From assembly GCF_014636865.1 (NCBI RefSeq), contig NZ_BMER01000001.1, positions 1,476,718 through 1,540,717 on the forward strand: 64,000 nucleotides of DNA, in the 5' to 3' direction. This document shows, piece by piece, positions 1 to 8,903 of the stretch. A model generated the notes under the pieces. The model worked only from the letters and a program-made list of their open reading frames with translations. It made no database searches and was not told the origin of the DNA. Numbering within the stretch: the first letter of the stretch is position 1; each line of letters opens with the position of its first letter. The position numbers were made by a program, and so were the translations under genes. The DNA comes from Parapedobacter pyrenivorans (GTDB lineage: Bacteria; Bacteroidota; Bacteroidia; Sphingobacteriales; Sphingobacteriaceae).

Positions 1-165
1 AATACCGCGGATTTGCTTGATTTCACGCACAGTTCGATAACGGGCTTGCATTTCGATATCGACGAAATCTGGGATGCGGAAAGGGTATTCGAAAAGGTAG
101 ATAATTTGATTGACACTTCTGCCGTAATCAAGTACGTCAAGGGCACTTTTCCTGAACGGCATTAG
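1..165 (+). CDS. C-terminal end of an unidentified protein (partial)
   Basis: Frame 1 is open from the first base of the window and ends in TAG, giving 54 residues that finish ...KYVKGTFPERH. The fragment is acidic and looks helical (FDIDEIWDAERVFEKVDNL). No family was recognised. The true start lies before the window, so length and function cannot be judged. The next gene is on the opposite strand, so this is the end of a rightward transcript. The remaining 147 bp before the convergent gene stop show no clear terminator hairpin. Confidence 0.6.
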   Translation, partial: NTADLLDFTHSSITGLHFDIDEIWDAERVFEKVDNLIDTSAVIKYVKGTFPERH

Positions 166-312
166 CGTTTTTAGATGACCGGATGAAAGTAGATACAGGA
201 CATATCCGCGTGTTCTGGAAAAGCGCTGTTGCGGCTTTGTGAGGTTGAATTTCTACCACGACATAACATCGTTTTTTAATGTTTCAATGGTAAGCAAATT
301 GCCGTACTTGAC

Positions 313-927
313 CTAGTCAATCGCCTCGATAGACCGGATAGCAATACCCGAGAAACAGTCATCCATGCAGCCGTTCGGCACGAAGCCCGCTGAAGAAATC
401 AGGCCATCATTTTTTGCGTCAAAAGAAATTTGTGCGTCATCCCGTTTTTTCAACCATACCGTGCGGGCCGTCTCGTAAATCTCATCCAGCGTCTGGATAG
501 GGCTGGCTGGGGAAGACTCATGAACCCCCAATTCAATCGCGGTCTCCGTCCATTGCAGTCCCTCGTGGAAGGAACTTCCCTCATGTTCCAGAAACTCTTC
601 GGCCGTAAATCCCAAGCCATTCAGCAAGTCATCGAGCGATGCCGAAACCCAACCCTCATCCGGCCTGCGGATGTCATTGAATACCTCGTATCGGAAATCC
701 CGTTGCACCACCTTCCCTTCCTTAACGGTGATAGTAGTCAGCCAAGAGGATCCTGTCCAGGTAGCACCAGACACTTCGTAGCGGTAATTGTTGCCACTTG
801 ATGCCTTAAAATTCAGCCAAGCTTTGTAGCTCTGCTCGAAACGGCTCTCGTGTTCGATATCACCTTTTTCACAGGCGTTAAAGACGGTGATGGCCAACAG
901 GGCCAGTAATGCGTATACTTTATTCAT
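313..927 (-). CDS. Lipoprotein with DUF6174-like features
   Basis: A 204-residue predicted lipoprotein. I start it at the Met giving MNKVYALLALLAITVFNAC, a typical signal peptide with its lipobox Cys at about residue 19. The open frame runs 12 codons further upstream but would put a charged, non-signal stretch in front. The mature part has the WLN/NNYRYEV...TITVKEGKVV pattern and a late ...TLDEIYETA motif that recall small secreted DUF6174-type proteins; this is a resemblance only. It ends in a cysteine-containing segment (NGCMDDC). It is a single gene with the CLC gene divergent on its upstream side, and is probably anchored in the outer or inner membrane facing the periplasm. Function unknown. 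Confidence 0.75.
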   Translation of the reverse strand: MNKVYALLALLAITVFNACEKGDIEHESRFEQSYKAWLNFKASSGNNYRYEVSGATWTGSSWLTTITVKEGKVVQRDFRYEVFNDIRRPDEGWVSASLDDLLNGLGFTAEEFLEHEGSSFHEGLQWTETAIELGVHESSPASPIQTLDEIYETARTVWLKKRDDAQISFDAKNDGLISSAGFVPNGCMDDCFSGIAIRSIEAID

Positions 928-1095
928 AGTTGGAATTTTAGTGCTAAACGCAAAGCAGCGCACTTTTGCTACAGGGGATCTAGTGATTTAAATAGTTCGT
1001 GGCTACGGTCATCTCAACGAGATAACCGGGAAAGCAAAATTTAACTGTAAAGGTAGAAAGACCGCTGAGCGATTCGCTTTTTTGCGCAGGATGAT

Positions 1096-1103
1096 TAGCT
1101 TTG
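1096..1103 (+). promoter_or_regulatory. Bacteroidota -7 promoter box (TAGCTTTG) for the CLC gene
   Basis: TAGCTTTG matches the phylum's TAnnTTTG consensus exactly. It places the transcription start near 1110, on top of the first in-frame ATG (1108) and about 25 bp before the ATG at 1135. That supports the later start. No good -33 TTTG is seen at the usual distance. Confidence 0.6.
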
Positions 1104-1134
1104 TGGCATGATGAAGCGACTTCGGAGATACATC

Positions 1135-2898
1135 ATGACGCTGAATCAATGGCGGATTCAACGGTTGTCAAATCGAAATTTCCTTATCGTTTTGTCGATC
1201 TTGGTGGGCATATTGGGTGGTCTAGCTGCTGCTGCACTTAAAGGCTTGACGCATTCCATTGCGGCGTTTCTACAGGATGAGGTACAATGGGAATATAAAT
1301 ATTACCTGTATCTCTTCTTTCCGTTGATAGGTATCCTATTGAGTGTTGTCTATGTGAGGCGATTTATCAAAAGTAAGCAAATGGCGCATGGTATGACCCC
1401 GATTATGTATGCCATATCACGTAGATCCAGTAGGATTGAACCCCACAATATGTATTCGCAGATTATTACGAGCGCATTGACTATCGGCTTTGGTGGTTCG
1501 GCCGGACTGGAAGCGCCTATCGCCAATAGCGGTTCGGCAATCGGGGCCAATATCGGACGAGTTTTTGGGCTCAATTATCGCGAAATTACGCTTTTATTGG
1601 CTTGCGGGGCTGCTGCGGGGATTGCCGGTGCCTTCAACAGTCCGGTGGCGGGGATGATTTTTGCAATTGAAATCCTTTTGCCGGAATTTTCGATACCGGC
1701 ATTTATTCCGTTGCTGATGTCAGCGGCCACGGCTTCTGTGATATCGAGATTGATCTACAGCGAACCGCTGTTTCACCTGCTGACGGATGACTGGAACCTC
1801 GATGCGTTATTTTTTTATGTTCTTTTAGCGGCCCTGATCGGTTTGTTTTCCATCTATTTTTCCAAGTTAAGTGCTGCGGTCAACAGCTGGTTTGCAGGTA
1901 TTACAAATCCATACCGGAAAGTGTGGTTAAGCGGACTTAGCTTGGGATTGCTCATCTTTCTTTTTCCGGCTTTATATGGCGAGGGGTATTTGGCTATCCA
2001 GCAAATACTGAATGGGAGTTATCATGCGCTATTGGACAATAGTATTTTTTCAGGTTATAGCCAATATGGTTATCTGATTGTCCTTTATGCCCTCATTACG
2101 GTAATTGCAAAATCATTTGCATCGCTAATTACCTTAAATAGTGGCGGCAACGGTGGTATATTCGGACCCACGTTGGTGATGGGGGGCCTATTGGGCTTTG
2201 CTTTTGCCTACGGATTGAATCTCACAGGACTGGTGTCGCTGGATATCGCGAATTTTGTAGTAGCGGGAATGGCCGCGGCACTTAGCGGCATCATGCACGC
2301 TCCGCTCACCGCTATCTTCCTAATCGCTGAAATTACGGGTGGGTATATGCTGATGGTGCCGCTGATGATTGTTACATCTATTGCTTACCTGATCAATCGT
2401 AGTGTGATGAAACATTCCATCTACACGAAGGCGCTGGCGGAAAAAGGGGATTTGCTTACCCATGAAGATAAGGATCGCACCGTATTGAGCATGATGAAAC
2501 TGCGGTACGTGCTGGAGAAGAACTTTACAATTCTCCACCCACATGAACGACCCATGGATAGACGGTACGATATCATTCATACCAAACGAAATATTTTTCC
2601 AGTGGTAGACGACCAGGGCAAGCTGTTGGGAATCATCTATAGCGAGCGATTATTTGAAATTCTACTGGGTGAATCCAATGAACGGGATAAAACGGTAGCC
2701 GATTTGGTACAGAAGCCCGCAGATACGGTTTTGGTGGATGCCAATATGGAGGTGGTGATGAATAAGATGAACCGCGAGGATATCTGGATTCTGCCCGTTG
2801 TTGATAAATCGGGAATTTATATGGGCTTTGTCTCTAAATCGGCTGTTTTCAACAAATATCGGGCACTGCTAATGAGACAGGCTGATTACCTGGGTTAG
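1135..2898 (+). CDS. CLC-family chloride channel/transporter with C-terminal CBS pair
   Basis: An integral membrane CLC protein of 587 residues (596 from the upstream ATG at 1108). The start at 1135 is chosen because GGAGA sits 6 bp before it and a -7 box predicts transcription starting near 1110. Family signatures in order: HGMTP (the GSGIP-like selectivity loop), GSAGLEAP with the gating glutamate, AFNSPVAGMIFAIE, and GGNGGIFGP. The last 130 or so residues form a cytoplasmic CBS-domain pair (VFPVVDDQGKLLGIIYSE-like and WILPVVDKSGIYMGFV segments) that may sense nucleotides. The position matching the internal proton glutamate of the E. coli H+/Cl- exchanger is isoleucine (AIEILLPEF). In animal CLCs loss of that glutamate goes with channel rather than exchanger behaviour. 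Monocistronic by spacing. Confidence 0.92.
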   Translation: MTLNQWRIQRLSNRNFLIVLSILVGILGGLAAAALKGLTHSIAAFLQDEVQWEYKYYLYLFFPLIGILLSVVYVRRFIKSKQMAHGMTPIMYAISRRSSRIEPHNMYSQIITSALTIGFGGSAGLEAPIANSGSAIGANIGRVFGLNYREITLLLACGAAAGIAGAFNSPVAGMIFAIEILLPEFSIPAFIPLLMSAATASVISRLIYSEPLFHLLTDDWNLDALFFYVLLAALIGLFSIYFSKLSAAVNSWFAGITNPYRKVWLSGLSLGLLIFLFPALYGEGYLAIQQILNGSYHALLDNSIFSGYSQYGYLIVLYALITVIAKSFASLITLNSGGNGGIFGPTLVMGGLLGFAFAYGLNLTGLVSLDIANFVVAGMAAALSGIMHAPLTAIFLIAEITGGYMLMVPLMIVTSIAYLINRSVMKHSIYTKALAEKGDLLTHEDKDRTVLSMMKLRYVLEKNFTILHPHERPMDRRYDIIHTKRNIFPVVDDQGKLLGIIYSERLFEILLGESNERDKTVADLVQKPADTVLVDANMEVVMNKMNREDIWILPVVDKSGIYMGFVSKSAVFNKYRALLMRQADYLG

Positions 2899-2989
2899 GG
2901 AGTGAGTTAACATTAACTTAACTTAATCACAATCATTAACTAACAATAAGTTCACAATTTTGCAGCACTAATAGTAGATAGGGGTTTCC

Positions 2990-5230
2990 ATGGAATATAT
3001 GTTGTTTATTGTCGCAGTATTGCTTGTATTGGCTGTTGCGGACTTGATTGTTGGTGTGAGCAATGACGCCGTCAACTTCCTGAATTCAGCAATAGGTAGT
3101 AAGGTAACAACCTATCGGAATATCATCCTGATCGCCTCCGCGGGTATCTTGATGGGTTGCTTTTTTTCAAGTGGAATGATGGAAATCGCCCGTAAGGGTA
3201 TATTCCAGCCGCAGCACTTTACCTTCGATAAAGTCATGTGGATATTTTTGGCCGTTATGCTTGCCGATATCGTTCTCTTTGATGTTTTCAATTCGCTTGG
3301 TTTGCCGACCTCAACGACCGTTTCCATTGTCTTCGAACTGTTGGGGGCTTCCATGATCATGGGCTTTTTATTTGCTGCTGAGAAAGGGGAGGCTATTGGC
3401 GAGGTGATGAAGTATATCAATGTGGATAGCACATTCTCAATTATATCAGGTATTTTTCTGTCTATTTTAATCGCGTTTACCGCGGGTGTAGTCGTCCAGT
3501 TTGTCATTCGTTCGGCCTTTACGTTCCAATACGAACAACGACTAAAAAGTCTGGGTGCCCCGTCTTCCGGTATGGGGATTACCGTTATCGTGTATTTCCT
3601 GCTAATCAAAGGCCTTAAGGGAACTACACTGATGCAAGCTGAGTGGGTTGGTATAATCTACGAGCATATCGTGCTTGTGTTATTGCTTATTCTCACGGTC
3701 TCGACGGCGCTATGCTTCTGGCTTCAAAGGCGATATCAGCTGAACCCGCTTAAGATCGTGGTACTGGCAGGAACCTTTTCCTTAGCCATGGCATTTGCAG
3801 GTAATGACCTCGTTAATTTCATCGGGGTGCCCATTACCGGGCTCTTAGCCTATGAAAATTGGGTAGAAAGCGGCGTTGCTGCCGACGCACTCTATCAAGA
3901 TTTTCTTGCCACAAGTGATGTGATCGTGCCTAATTACATGCTGCTGATAGCCGGATTGGTTATGGCGCTGACGATTTGGCTTAGTGCGAAAGCGAAGAAG
4001 GTAACGGAGACGGAAATCAACCTCGGGAAGCAGGGCGATGACGGAAGTGACGATCGGTTCAAACCCAATAATGTGTCACGTCGGGTGGTGAAAACTGCAA
4101 TGCTGCTGGGAAACGTCTTCGATGCGGTTATACCACGTAATGTGAAACGGCGATACGATTTGAGTTTCGAACGGGATAAGCTGAGCAAAGCAACGCGGGT
4201 TGGCGAGGATGCGCCAGCCTTTGATCTTGTCAGAGCAGGAACGAATTTGGTCTTAGCTAGTATACTGATTGCTTGGGCAACCTCACAGAAGCTGCCGTTA
4301 TCAACCACCTATGTGACATTTATGGTGGCCATGGGTACCTCGCTGGCCGATAAGGCGTGGGGCCGTGAATCGGCAGTATACCGCGTTACGGGTGTGCTCA
4401 GCGTAATAGGTGGGTGGTTTATCACCGCATTGATTGCGTTTTCCGTAGCGGGTTTCTTCGTGTTCGTGATTTATCAGGGGGTAGTGGCAACCGGCTTTTT
4501 AATGGGGGTGGTACTCGTTTACATCATCATATCCAACATCACGTTCGCCCAAAGGGAACAGAAGTCGAAAACCGAAAGGAGCAGACTGAGTTTGCTGGAA
4601 GAGCCGGATCTTGATGTATACATCCGCAGTAAGAATATGCTGGTAACGATGATCATTGAAATCTCCGGGCACTATAGTACGGTTTTGAATGGGATACGGG
4701 CAGGCGACGTGTCGGCGATCCGGAAGACGGATAGGGAACTGATGGACCTGATCAAATACTCATACAAGCTGAAGCGTAATAGCCTACGGGCTATCCGGAA
4801 GCTGGGTGCTGCGGACCGCCGATCAGCCGAAGTCATTGTGCATGGTGCCGACCTCATACAGGATATGCTTCAGTCGGCAAAATTCATGAGTGCGGAAAGT
4901 GTCCAGTATATCGAAAACCTGCATGCCCCCCTTGCCGATGGTTTCATTGTCACCCTGGAAGGGTTGGGAGACAAGATGGACAAATTCTTCCGGCTGGCGA
5001 TAAATGAACTTAACGAAGAAGACGGACCGGATGTACCCTTGCTTCGTCGAAGCCGGAATGAAATCCGCGAATTCATCAATATCAATTTTGGGAATGAATT
5101 GGACATTATCCGTCGCAAAGACATAGGGAGCAAGCAAGCATTGCTTCAGACCAGTATTTTTCTTCAAAGCCGGGATATACAGGCGGTACTTTTCCGGATC
5201 TGCAAGATCTATGGTCGGTTTGAGAATTAA
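2990..5230 (+). CDS. PiT-family inorganic phosphate transporter with helical C-terminal extension
   Basis: A 746-residue inner-membrane phosphate permease of the PHO4/PiT family, which imports metal-phosphate or phosphate by ion symport. Both inverted family signatures are present: GVSNDAVNFLNSAIGSK near residue 23 and AGNDLVNFIGVPITG near 270. About ten or eleven hydrophobic segments fill residues 1-520, with a charged cytoplasmic loop around 340-400. The last 200 or so residues are soluble and helical (IRSKNMLVTMIIEISGHYST...), resembling the PhoU-like domains fused to long Bacteroidota PiT proteins. Bacterial PiT proteins of the E. coli type are near 500 residues, so the tail is a real addition. 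The 90 bp before the start are very AT-rich and contain a near -7 box (CAATTTTG, 2955-2962). Confidence 0.92.
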   Translation: MEYMLFIVAVLLVLAVADLIVGVSNDAVNFLNSAIGSKVTTYRNIILIASAGILMGCFFSSGMMEIARKGIFQPQHFTFDKVMWIFLAVMLADIVLFDVFNSLGLPTSTTVSIVFELLGASMIMGFLFAAEKGEAIGEVMKYINVDSTFSIISGIFLSILIAFTAGVVVQFVIRSAFTFQYEQRLKSLGAPSSGMGITVIVYFLLIKGLKGTTLMQAEWVGIIYEHIVLVLLLILTVSTALCFWLQRRYQLNPLKIVVLAGTFSLAMAFAGNDLVNFIGVPITGLLAYENWVESGVAADALYQDFLATSDVIVPNYMLLIAGLVMALTIWLSAKAKKVTETEINLGKQGDDGSDDRFKPNNVSRRVVKTAMLLGNVFDAVIPRNVKRRYDLSFERDKLSKATRVGEDAPAFDLVRAGTNLVLASILIAWATSQKLPLSTTYVTFMVAMGTSLADKAWGRESAVYRVTGVLSVIGGWFITALIAFSVAGFFVFVIYQGVVATGFLMGVVLVYIIISNITFAQREQKSKTERSRLSLLEEPDLDVYIRSKNMLVTMIIEISGHYSTVLNGIRAGDVSAIRKTDRELMDLIKYSYKLKRNSLRAIRKLGAADRRSAEVIVHGADLIQDMLQSAKFMSAESVQYIENLHAPLADGFIVTLEGLGDKMDKFFRLAINELNEEDGPDVPLLRRSRNEIREFININFGNELDIIRRKDIGSKQALLQTSIFLQSRDIQAVLFRICKIYGRFEN

Positions 5231-5268
5231 AAGCACTAAATTTTTATCGCTGTGGCCTCTTCAACGGA

Positions 5269-6024
5269 TTATTTGCAACGCGCTAAAATAGTTCTCGCCA
5301 AAGCCAGAGCAATGGCCTTGTTTTGATCTGGGTCTTCACCTACTTCCACTACCACCTGGAATTTGGCACCATTTGTAAACACATAGAAGGTGTTTTCGAT
5401 GCCGTTCCAAACGGCGGCATCGCCGATGTTTTCCACGGTAACGTACGCATGTGTAACCTTTTTAGCCATGCCTGAAAAATCTTTCATCATTTGCTCTTGC
5501 TGTTCGCGTGATATACCTAAATCGTCCAACTTCTTTTGTGCATTTTTGCTGACTGCTGTTGGGGCTTCGGCTCTGACCGAACGCTCGATTTTTTCGTCCA
5601 ACATCCCGATATCCTCGTCGCTCACAGCTCGATAGGTCATTTTGAAGTTATCCAGCGAAGTGGCTGCAATGCCGGTAAGCTTTACGTAATCCTTTGCTTT
5701 GACTTTCCGATTGATTTGTTTCACAAGTTTTTCACGCCCGTTTTCCCATTCGTACTGTACATAGTCGTATTCGTTGGATGCCAAACCTAACTTTGAAATA
5801 CCCATGATAGCTTGGTCTGCCGGCATATTCATTGCCTCGGCTGCCATTTCTTTCGTGAGGAGTTCGCTATATTTCTCAGCATGGGCCAACAGGCAGGTAT
5901 TCTGGCCTTCGGCTTTGGGGTCTATTTTATCGGATATTCCTGCGGCTGATGGCGGCGTGGCTTGACCACAGCTCATCAACGAACCTGCGGTTACGTAGAC
6001 TAAACCGATAATTGTTGCGTTCAT
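5269..6024 (-). CDS. Predicted lipoprotein of unknown function
   Basis: A 251-residue protein starting MNATIIGLVYVTAGSLMSC, a short signal peptide with lipobox Cys at residue 19. The mature part is helical and charged. It contains a central segment rich in Lys/Glu (NRKVKAKDYVKL) and a C-terminal beta-like part (GIENTFYVFTNGAKFQVVVEVG) ending in an Ala/Leu-rich helix with Cys-Lys. No family was recognised. It is the last gene of a leftward series of envelope genes, 39 bp after the OmpA-type gene, so co-transcription is likely. It converges on the PiT gene with only 38 bp between the stops. Confidence 0.75.
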   Translation of the reverse strand: MNATIIGLVYVTAGSLMSCGQATPPSAAGISDKIDPKAEGQNTCLLAHAEKYSELLTKEMAAEAMNMPADQAIMGISKLGLASNEYDYVQYEWENGREKLVKQINRKVKAKDYVKLTGIAATSLDNFKMTYRAVSDEDIGMLDEKIERSVRAEAPTAVSKNAQKKLDDLGISREQQEQMMKDFSGMAKKVTHAYVTVENIGDAAVWNGIENTFYVFTNGAKFQVVVEVGEDPDQNKAIALALARTILARCK

Positions 6025-6063
6025 TGGTATGTGTTATAAAATTTGTAAAATCGTTGTTGGTTA

Positions 6064-7479
6064 TTACTGAAGAATAAATTCCACACGCCGGTTCTGTGCC
6101 TTTCCAGAGGGCGAGCCGTTATCGGCGACTGGGTCACTTTCTCCCTTACCGGCTGCCAACATGACGTTGCTTACACCAAACTCCCGCTCCAAAGTGGTCC
6201 TCACCGCTTCGGCTCTTTTTTCAGAAAGCTGTTGGTTAAGCGCATCACTGCCGTCGCTGTCGGTATGGCCGATGATGCTCACCGATTTGCCGGGTTCAGA
6301 CTTCAGCGCATCGGCAATTTCCTTTAGTATCCCGTAGGATTCCGACCTGATTTCAGCCGATCCCGTGTTGAATGTGATGGCTGAAGTGGTGAATTTACCT
6401 GACTCCAAGAGCTTGTTGCGGGTATCTGGCTTACCTATGGCATAACGGATGTTGCTCACATAATAGTTATCGGCATCCGTGCTGTTCAACACATAGAAAC
6501 GTGCACTGGTCAGTTTCACATCACGTTCGAATGCATTGGTCATGTCCAAAACTTTGGTTTCATTGGCAAATACCTGTAGTCGCCTTCCCATCCGGGCAAT
6601 GGAGATGTGGATCGGTGTGTTCTTGCTCTCGGCATTGATGAGCTGATCAGCTTTGTACTTTGTCGAAAAGTTGAGGGACGCATCCGCTGATACAACTTTC
6701 CTACCCGTAATAAAAGGCCCGCCATCGTGCCCAACGCCGGAGAATTCGACCCCGGTATAGTGATCAGTCAATTTTTGAAGAGCGAAATATCCGGGTGTAC
6801 CCTCCCAGTCCAGCTTGGCTTCAGGATTGGCAATATCCGAAAACACCAGGTTAAGAAGTCGTGCATTGCTATAGGTGCCAAATGCAAAATCATACATGAG
6901 ATCAAATTCGAGCGTAAAGTTCTCGGGCAAATCCCGCAGGTATTCGGGCACGAAGTTGCCTTTGGTCTTGTTAAACCATACCCAGTTTCCTTCCAGGCCC
7001 TCGAAGTTGACGATTTCAGAGGTGCCAGTACTGACCCACGACGCAGGCAGATCTCCCACGGCATCCTGCGAAAAATCGTCAAAAGCGATGATTTCTTCAC
7101 CCGGCACGAAAGTGAATTTGCTATAACGCTGTAGGCCGGCTGATTGGGTTTCTTGCCCATCGGCCGAGGTGCCTTTGGCATTCATCTCGATGGAATCTCC
7201 GCCATGTGCCTGTCCCGGCTTCCCGGAATTCCTTTTCACTTTGCCTTCTTTTTCCGATTTGGCGATGTCGCCGGGGGTCTCTTCCACTTTGTCCAAGCCT
7301 TTGTCGATCGCTTTGTCTATTTTCCGCTCGATGCGCTGGCTGGCCTTCCGCTCGATTTTCTTTTCAATCTTCTTGCCTGTGTTTTTCCATATCTGGGCGT
7401 TTCCTGTCTGGCAAACCATAAGCAATACGGCGACGGCAAACAGGTGGATCAATTGGTGGTTTCTTTTACTTGTTTTCAT
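6064..7479 (-). CDS. OmpA-family protein with coiled-coil and ConA-like N-terminal region
   Basis: A secreted 471-residue protein with a signal peptide (LIHLFAVAVLLMVCQTGNAQ). Residues 30-70 are a Lys/Glu/Asp-rich heptad-like stretch (KKIEKKIERKASQRIERKID). Residues 125-350 hold a beta-rich, lectin/ConA-like region beginning DDFSQDAVGDLPASW. The last 100 residues are an OmpA peptidoglycan-binding domain: NTGSAEIRSES, GHTDSDGSDALNQQLSEKRAEAV, and the terminal AQNRRVEF motif. It probably tethers an envelope structure to peptidoglycan in the periplasm. A clear paralogue of the same layout lies at 29345-30685. Gaps of 36 and 39 bp to its neighbours suggest an operon with the collagen-like lipoprotein and the lipoprotein downstream. 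Confidence 0.88.
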   Translation of the reverse strand: MKTSKRNHQLIHLFAVAVLLMVCQTGNAQIWKNTGKKIEKKIERKASQRIERKIDKAIDKGLDKVEETPGDIAKSEKEGKVKRNSGKPGQAHGGDSIEMNAKGTSADGQETQSAGLQRYSKFTFVPGEEIIAFDDFSQDAVGDLPASWVSTGTSEIVNFEGLEGNWVWFNKTKGNFVPEYLRDLPENFTLEFDLMYDFAFGTYSNARLLNLVFSDIANPEAKLDWEGTPGYFALQKLTDHYTGVEFSGVGHDGGPFITGRKVVSADASLNFSTKYKADQLINAESKNTPIHISIARMGRRLQVFANETKVLDMTNAFERDVKLTSARFYVLNSTDADNYYVSNIRYAIGKPDTRNKLLESGKFTTSAITFNTGSAEIRSESYGILKEIADALKSEPGKSVSIIGHTDSDGSDALNQQLSEKRAEAVRTTLEREFGVSNVMLAAGKGESDPVADNGSPSGKAQNRRVEFILQ

Positions 7480-7515
7480 GGTGTATTGGTTTTTCTAAAA
7501 GGATAAATCCTGGGA

Positions 7516-8778
7516 TTAATTCATCGGGATATCAAATGCTTGTGAAACGGCATCCAAGTTCGTTAGGTCTACCCCTTGGGATCTCGCGGATGCGGCAAGC
7601 CCCCCGGGGATGATGACATAGCGGTAAGCGTCGTACAAGATGATCTGGCCTAAGTCTGCCGCCGATGACTTCACGTCGATCGTAATGACCGGCAATTGGT
7701 AATGGTAGGAAAACTCATAAGACAAAACCCTGCTGGAATAGCTGAAATTATAAATCGGCAACATGCTAACCTGCGTGTTGTTGACCGTGCGCACATAAAC
7801 CACGACCATGCTATTGGGATAAGTGACTAGCGCATCCACGTATAACAGGCTTTGGGCGTGTTTAGAATTGATAATCTCCCAATCGTTCAAGTTATCAAAA
7901 GCAAACCAATTAGAATATATGACGTTAGCCGTGCCCGGATCCCCTTTATCTCCCTTTGCACCACGCTCACCCTGCGCACCCCGTGGGCCGGTATCTCCTT
8001 TATCGCCCTTATCTCCTTTGGGGCCTTGTACTCCTTTGAGAACGATGCCCGCCCCCCATCCGGTATCGGTTTTGGGCCCAAACAAAGCACCTGTCGTTGT
8101 CTGGAAATAGTAGTCCCCGTCGCGGCCAATGACGGTTGTTGGCGATGCCGAGCCACTGAGTATCTGTGAGCCGGCTTCACCTTGCTCTCCTCTTACTCCT
8201 GTAGCACCCCGCGGGCCGGTATCTCCTTTATCGCCCTTATCTCCTTTGGGGCCTTGCGCCCCTGTAGCACCCCGTGGGCCGGTATCTCCTTTATCACCCT
8301 TATCTCCTTTGGAGCCTTGCGCTCCTGTAGCACCCCGTGGGCCTGATTCTCCTCGGTCACCCTTATCTCCTTTGGGGCCTTGCGCCCCTGTAGCACCCCG
8401 TGGGCCGGTATCTCCTTTATCGCCCTTATCTCCTTTGGGGCCTTGCGCTCCTGTAGCACCCCGTGGGCCCTGGGGTCCCCTCAACCCAATCGATGTACCC
8501 CATCCCTTCTCCGTTTTTGGCCCATAAAGGCTTGCATTGCTGGTGTTCAGGTAGTAGTCGCCTGTTGAACCGATTGATGCTGCCGGAGCTCCGGTACCAC
8601 TGAGGATAACATGGCCATCTTTTCCGGACGCCCCTCGGCTGCCGGCTTCGCCGCGTTCACCCTGCTGCCCTTGTGGTCCTTGTGGACCAACATCGCCCTT
8701 TTTACAGCCTGTCCATGCGCACGTGGTGAGGACAAAAAAAATGCATATTACTAATTGCCTGTTCATGTTCTTAATCAT
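7516..8778 (-). CDS. Collagen-like triple-helix repeat lipoprotein
   Basis: A 420-residue surface lipoprotein: signal peptide MIKNMNRQLVICIFFVLTTC..., lipobox Cys near residue 25, then Gly-X-Y repeats typical of bacterial collagen-like proteins (GPQGPQGQQGERGEAG, later GPKGDKGDKGDTGPRGATG). The collagen stretches are split by two copies of a non-collagen module (GDYYLNT...LYGPKTEKGWG and GDYYFQT...LFGPKTDTGWG). The C-terminal 130 residues are a globular, beta-rich head without recognised family. A start four codons later (Met at 8766) is equally possible. Such proteins usually form trimeric stalks outside the cell. The DNA coding the second collagen block is a 63-bp tandem repeat, so the length may vary between strains. 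Confidence 0.88.
   Translation of the reverse strand: MIKNMNRQLVICIFFVLTTCAWTGCKKGDVGPQGPQGQQGERGEAGSRGASGKDGHVILSGTGAPAASIGSTGDYYLNTSNASLYGPKTEKGWGTSIGLRGPQGPRGATGAQGPKGDKGDKGDTGPRGATGAQGPKGDKGDRGESGPRGATGAQGSKGDKGDKGDTGPRGATGAQGPKGDKGDKGDTGPRGATGVRGEQGEAGSQILSGSASPTTVIGRDGDYYFQTTTGALFGPKTDTGWGAGIVLKGVQGPKGDKGDKGDTGPRGAQGERGAKGDKGDPGTANVIYSNWFAFDNLNDWEIINSKHAQSLLYVDALVTYPNSMVVVYVRTVNNTQVSMLPIYNFSYSSRVLSYEFSYHYQLPVITIDVKSSAADLGQIILYDAYRYVIIPGGLAASARSQGVDLTNLDAVSQAFDIPMN
8199..8480 (+). repeat. 63-bp tandem repeat inside the collagen-like gene
   Basis: The motif CTGTAGCACCCC recurs at 8199, 8262, 8325, 8388 and 8451, exactly 63 bp apart, giving four full units and a partial fifth. Each unit codes 21 residues of Gly-X-Y repeat on the minus strand. 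Units differ by only a few bases, including silent ones. A further diverged unit lies at about 7975-8035. Confidence 0.9.
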
Positions 8779-8832
8779 TTATCGAAAACTCGCAACCAAC
8801 GCTTATCGCTAGCCGGTAGAACCGAAGGGCGC

Positions 8833-8849
8833 AAAAACCCTGATGGGTT
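8833..8849 (-). terminator. Weak intrinsic terminator downstream of the 8904-9665 gene
   Basis: Read leftward, AACCC-ATCA-GGGTT forms a 5-bp stem followed by a T-run. It lies in the 125-bp gap after the lipoprotein gene and before the collagen-like gene. The stem is short, so it may only weaken read-through. Confidence 0.35.
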
Positions 8850-8903
8850 AAAGCACCTTATCCGGTTACCATGAAGACGTGTGCATTTTGTAAAATTAGA
8901 GGG

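Noticed and set aside
8129-8527. 132-codon plus-strand frame of Pro-rich repeats
   Set aside because: It is the mirror reading of the collagen repeat DNA; GC-rich repeats open several frames.
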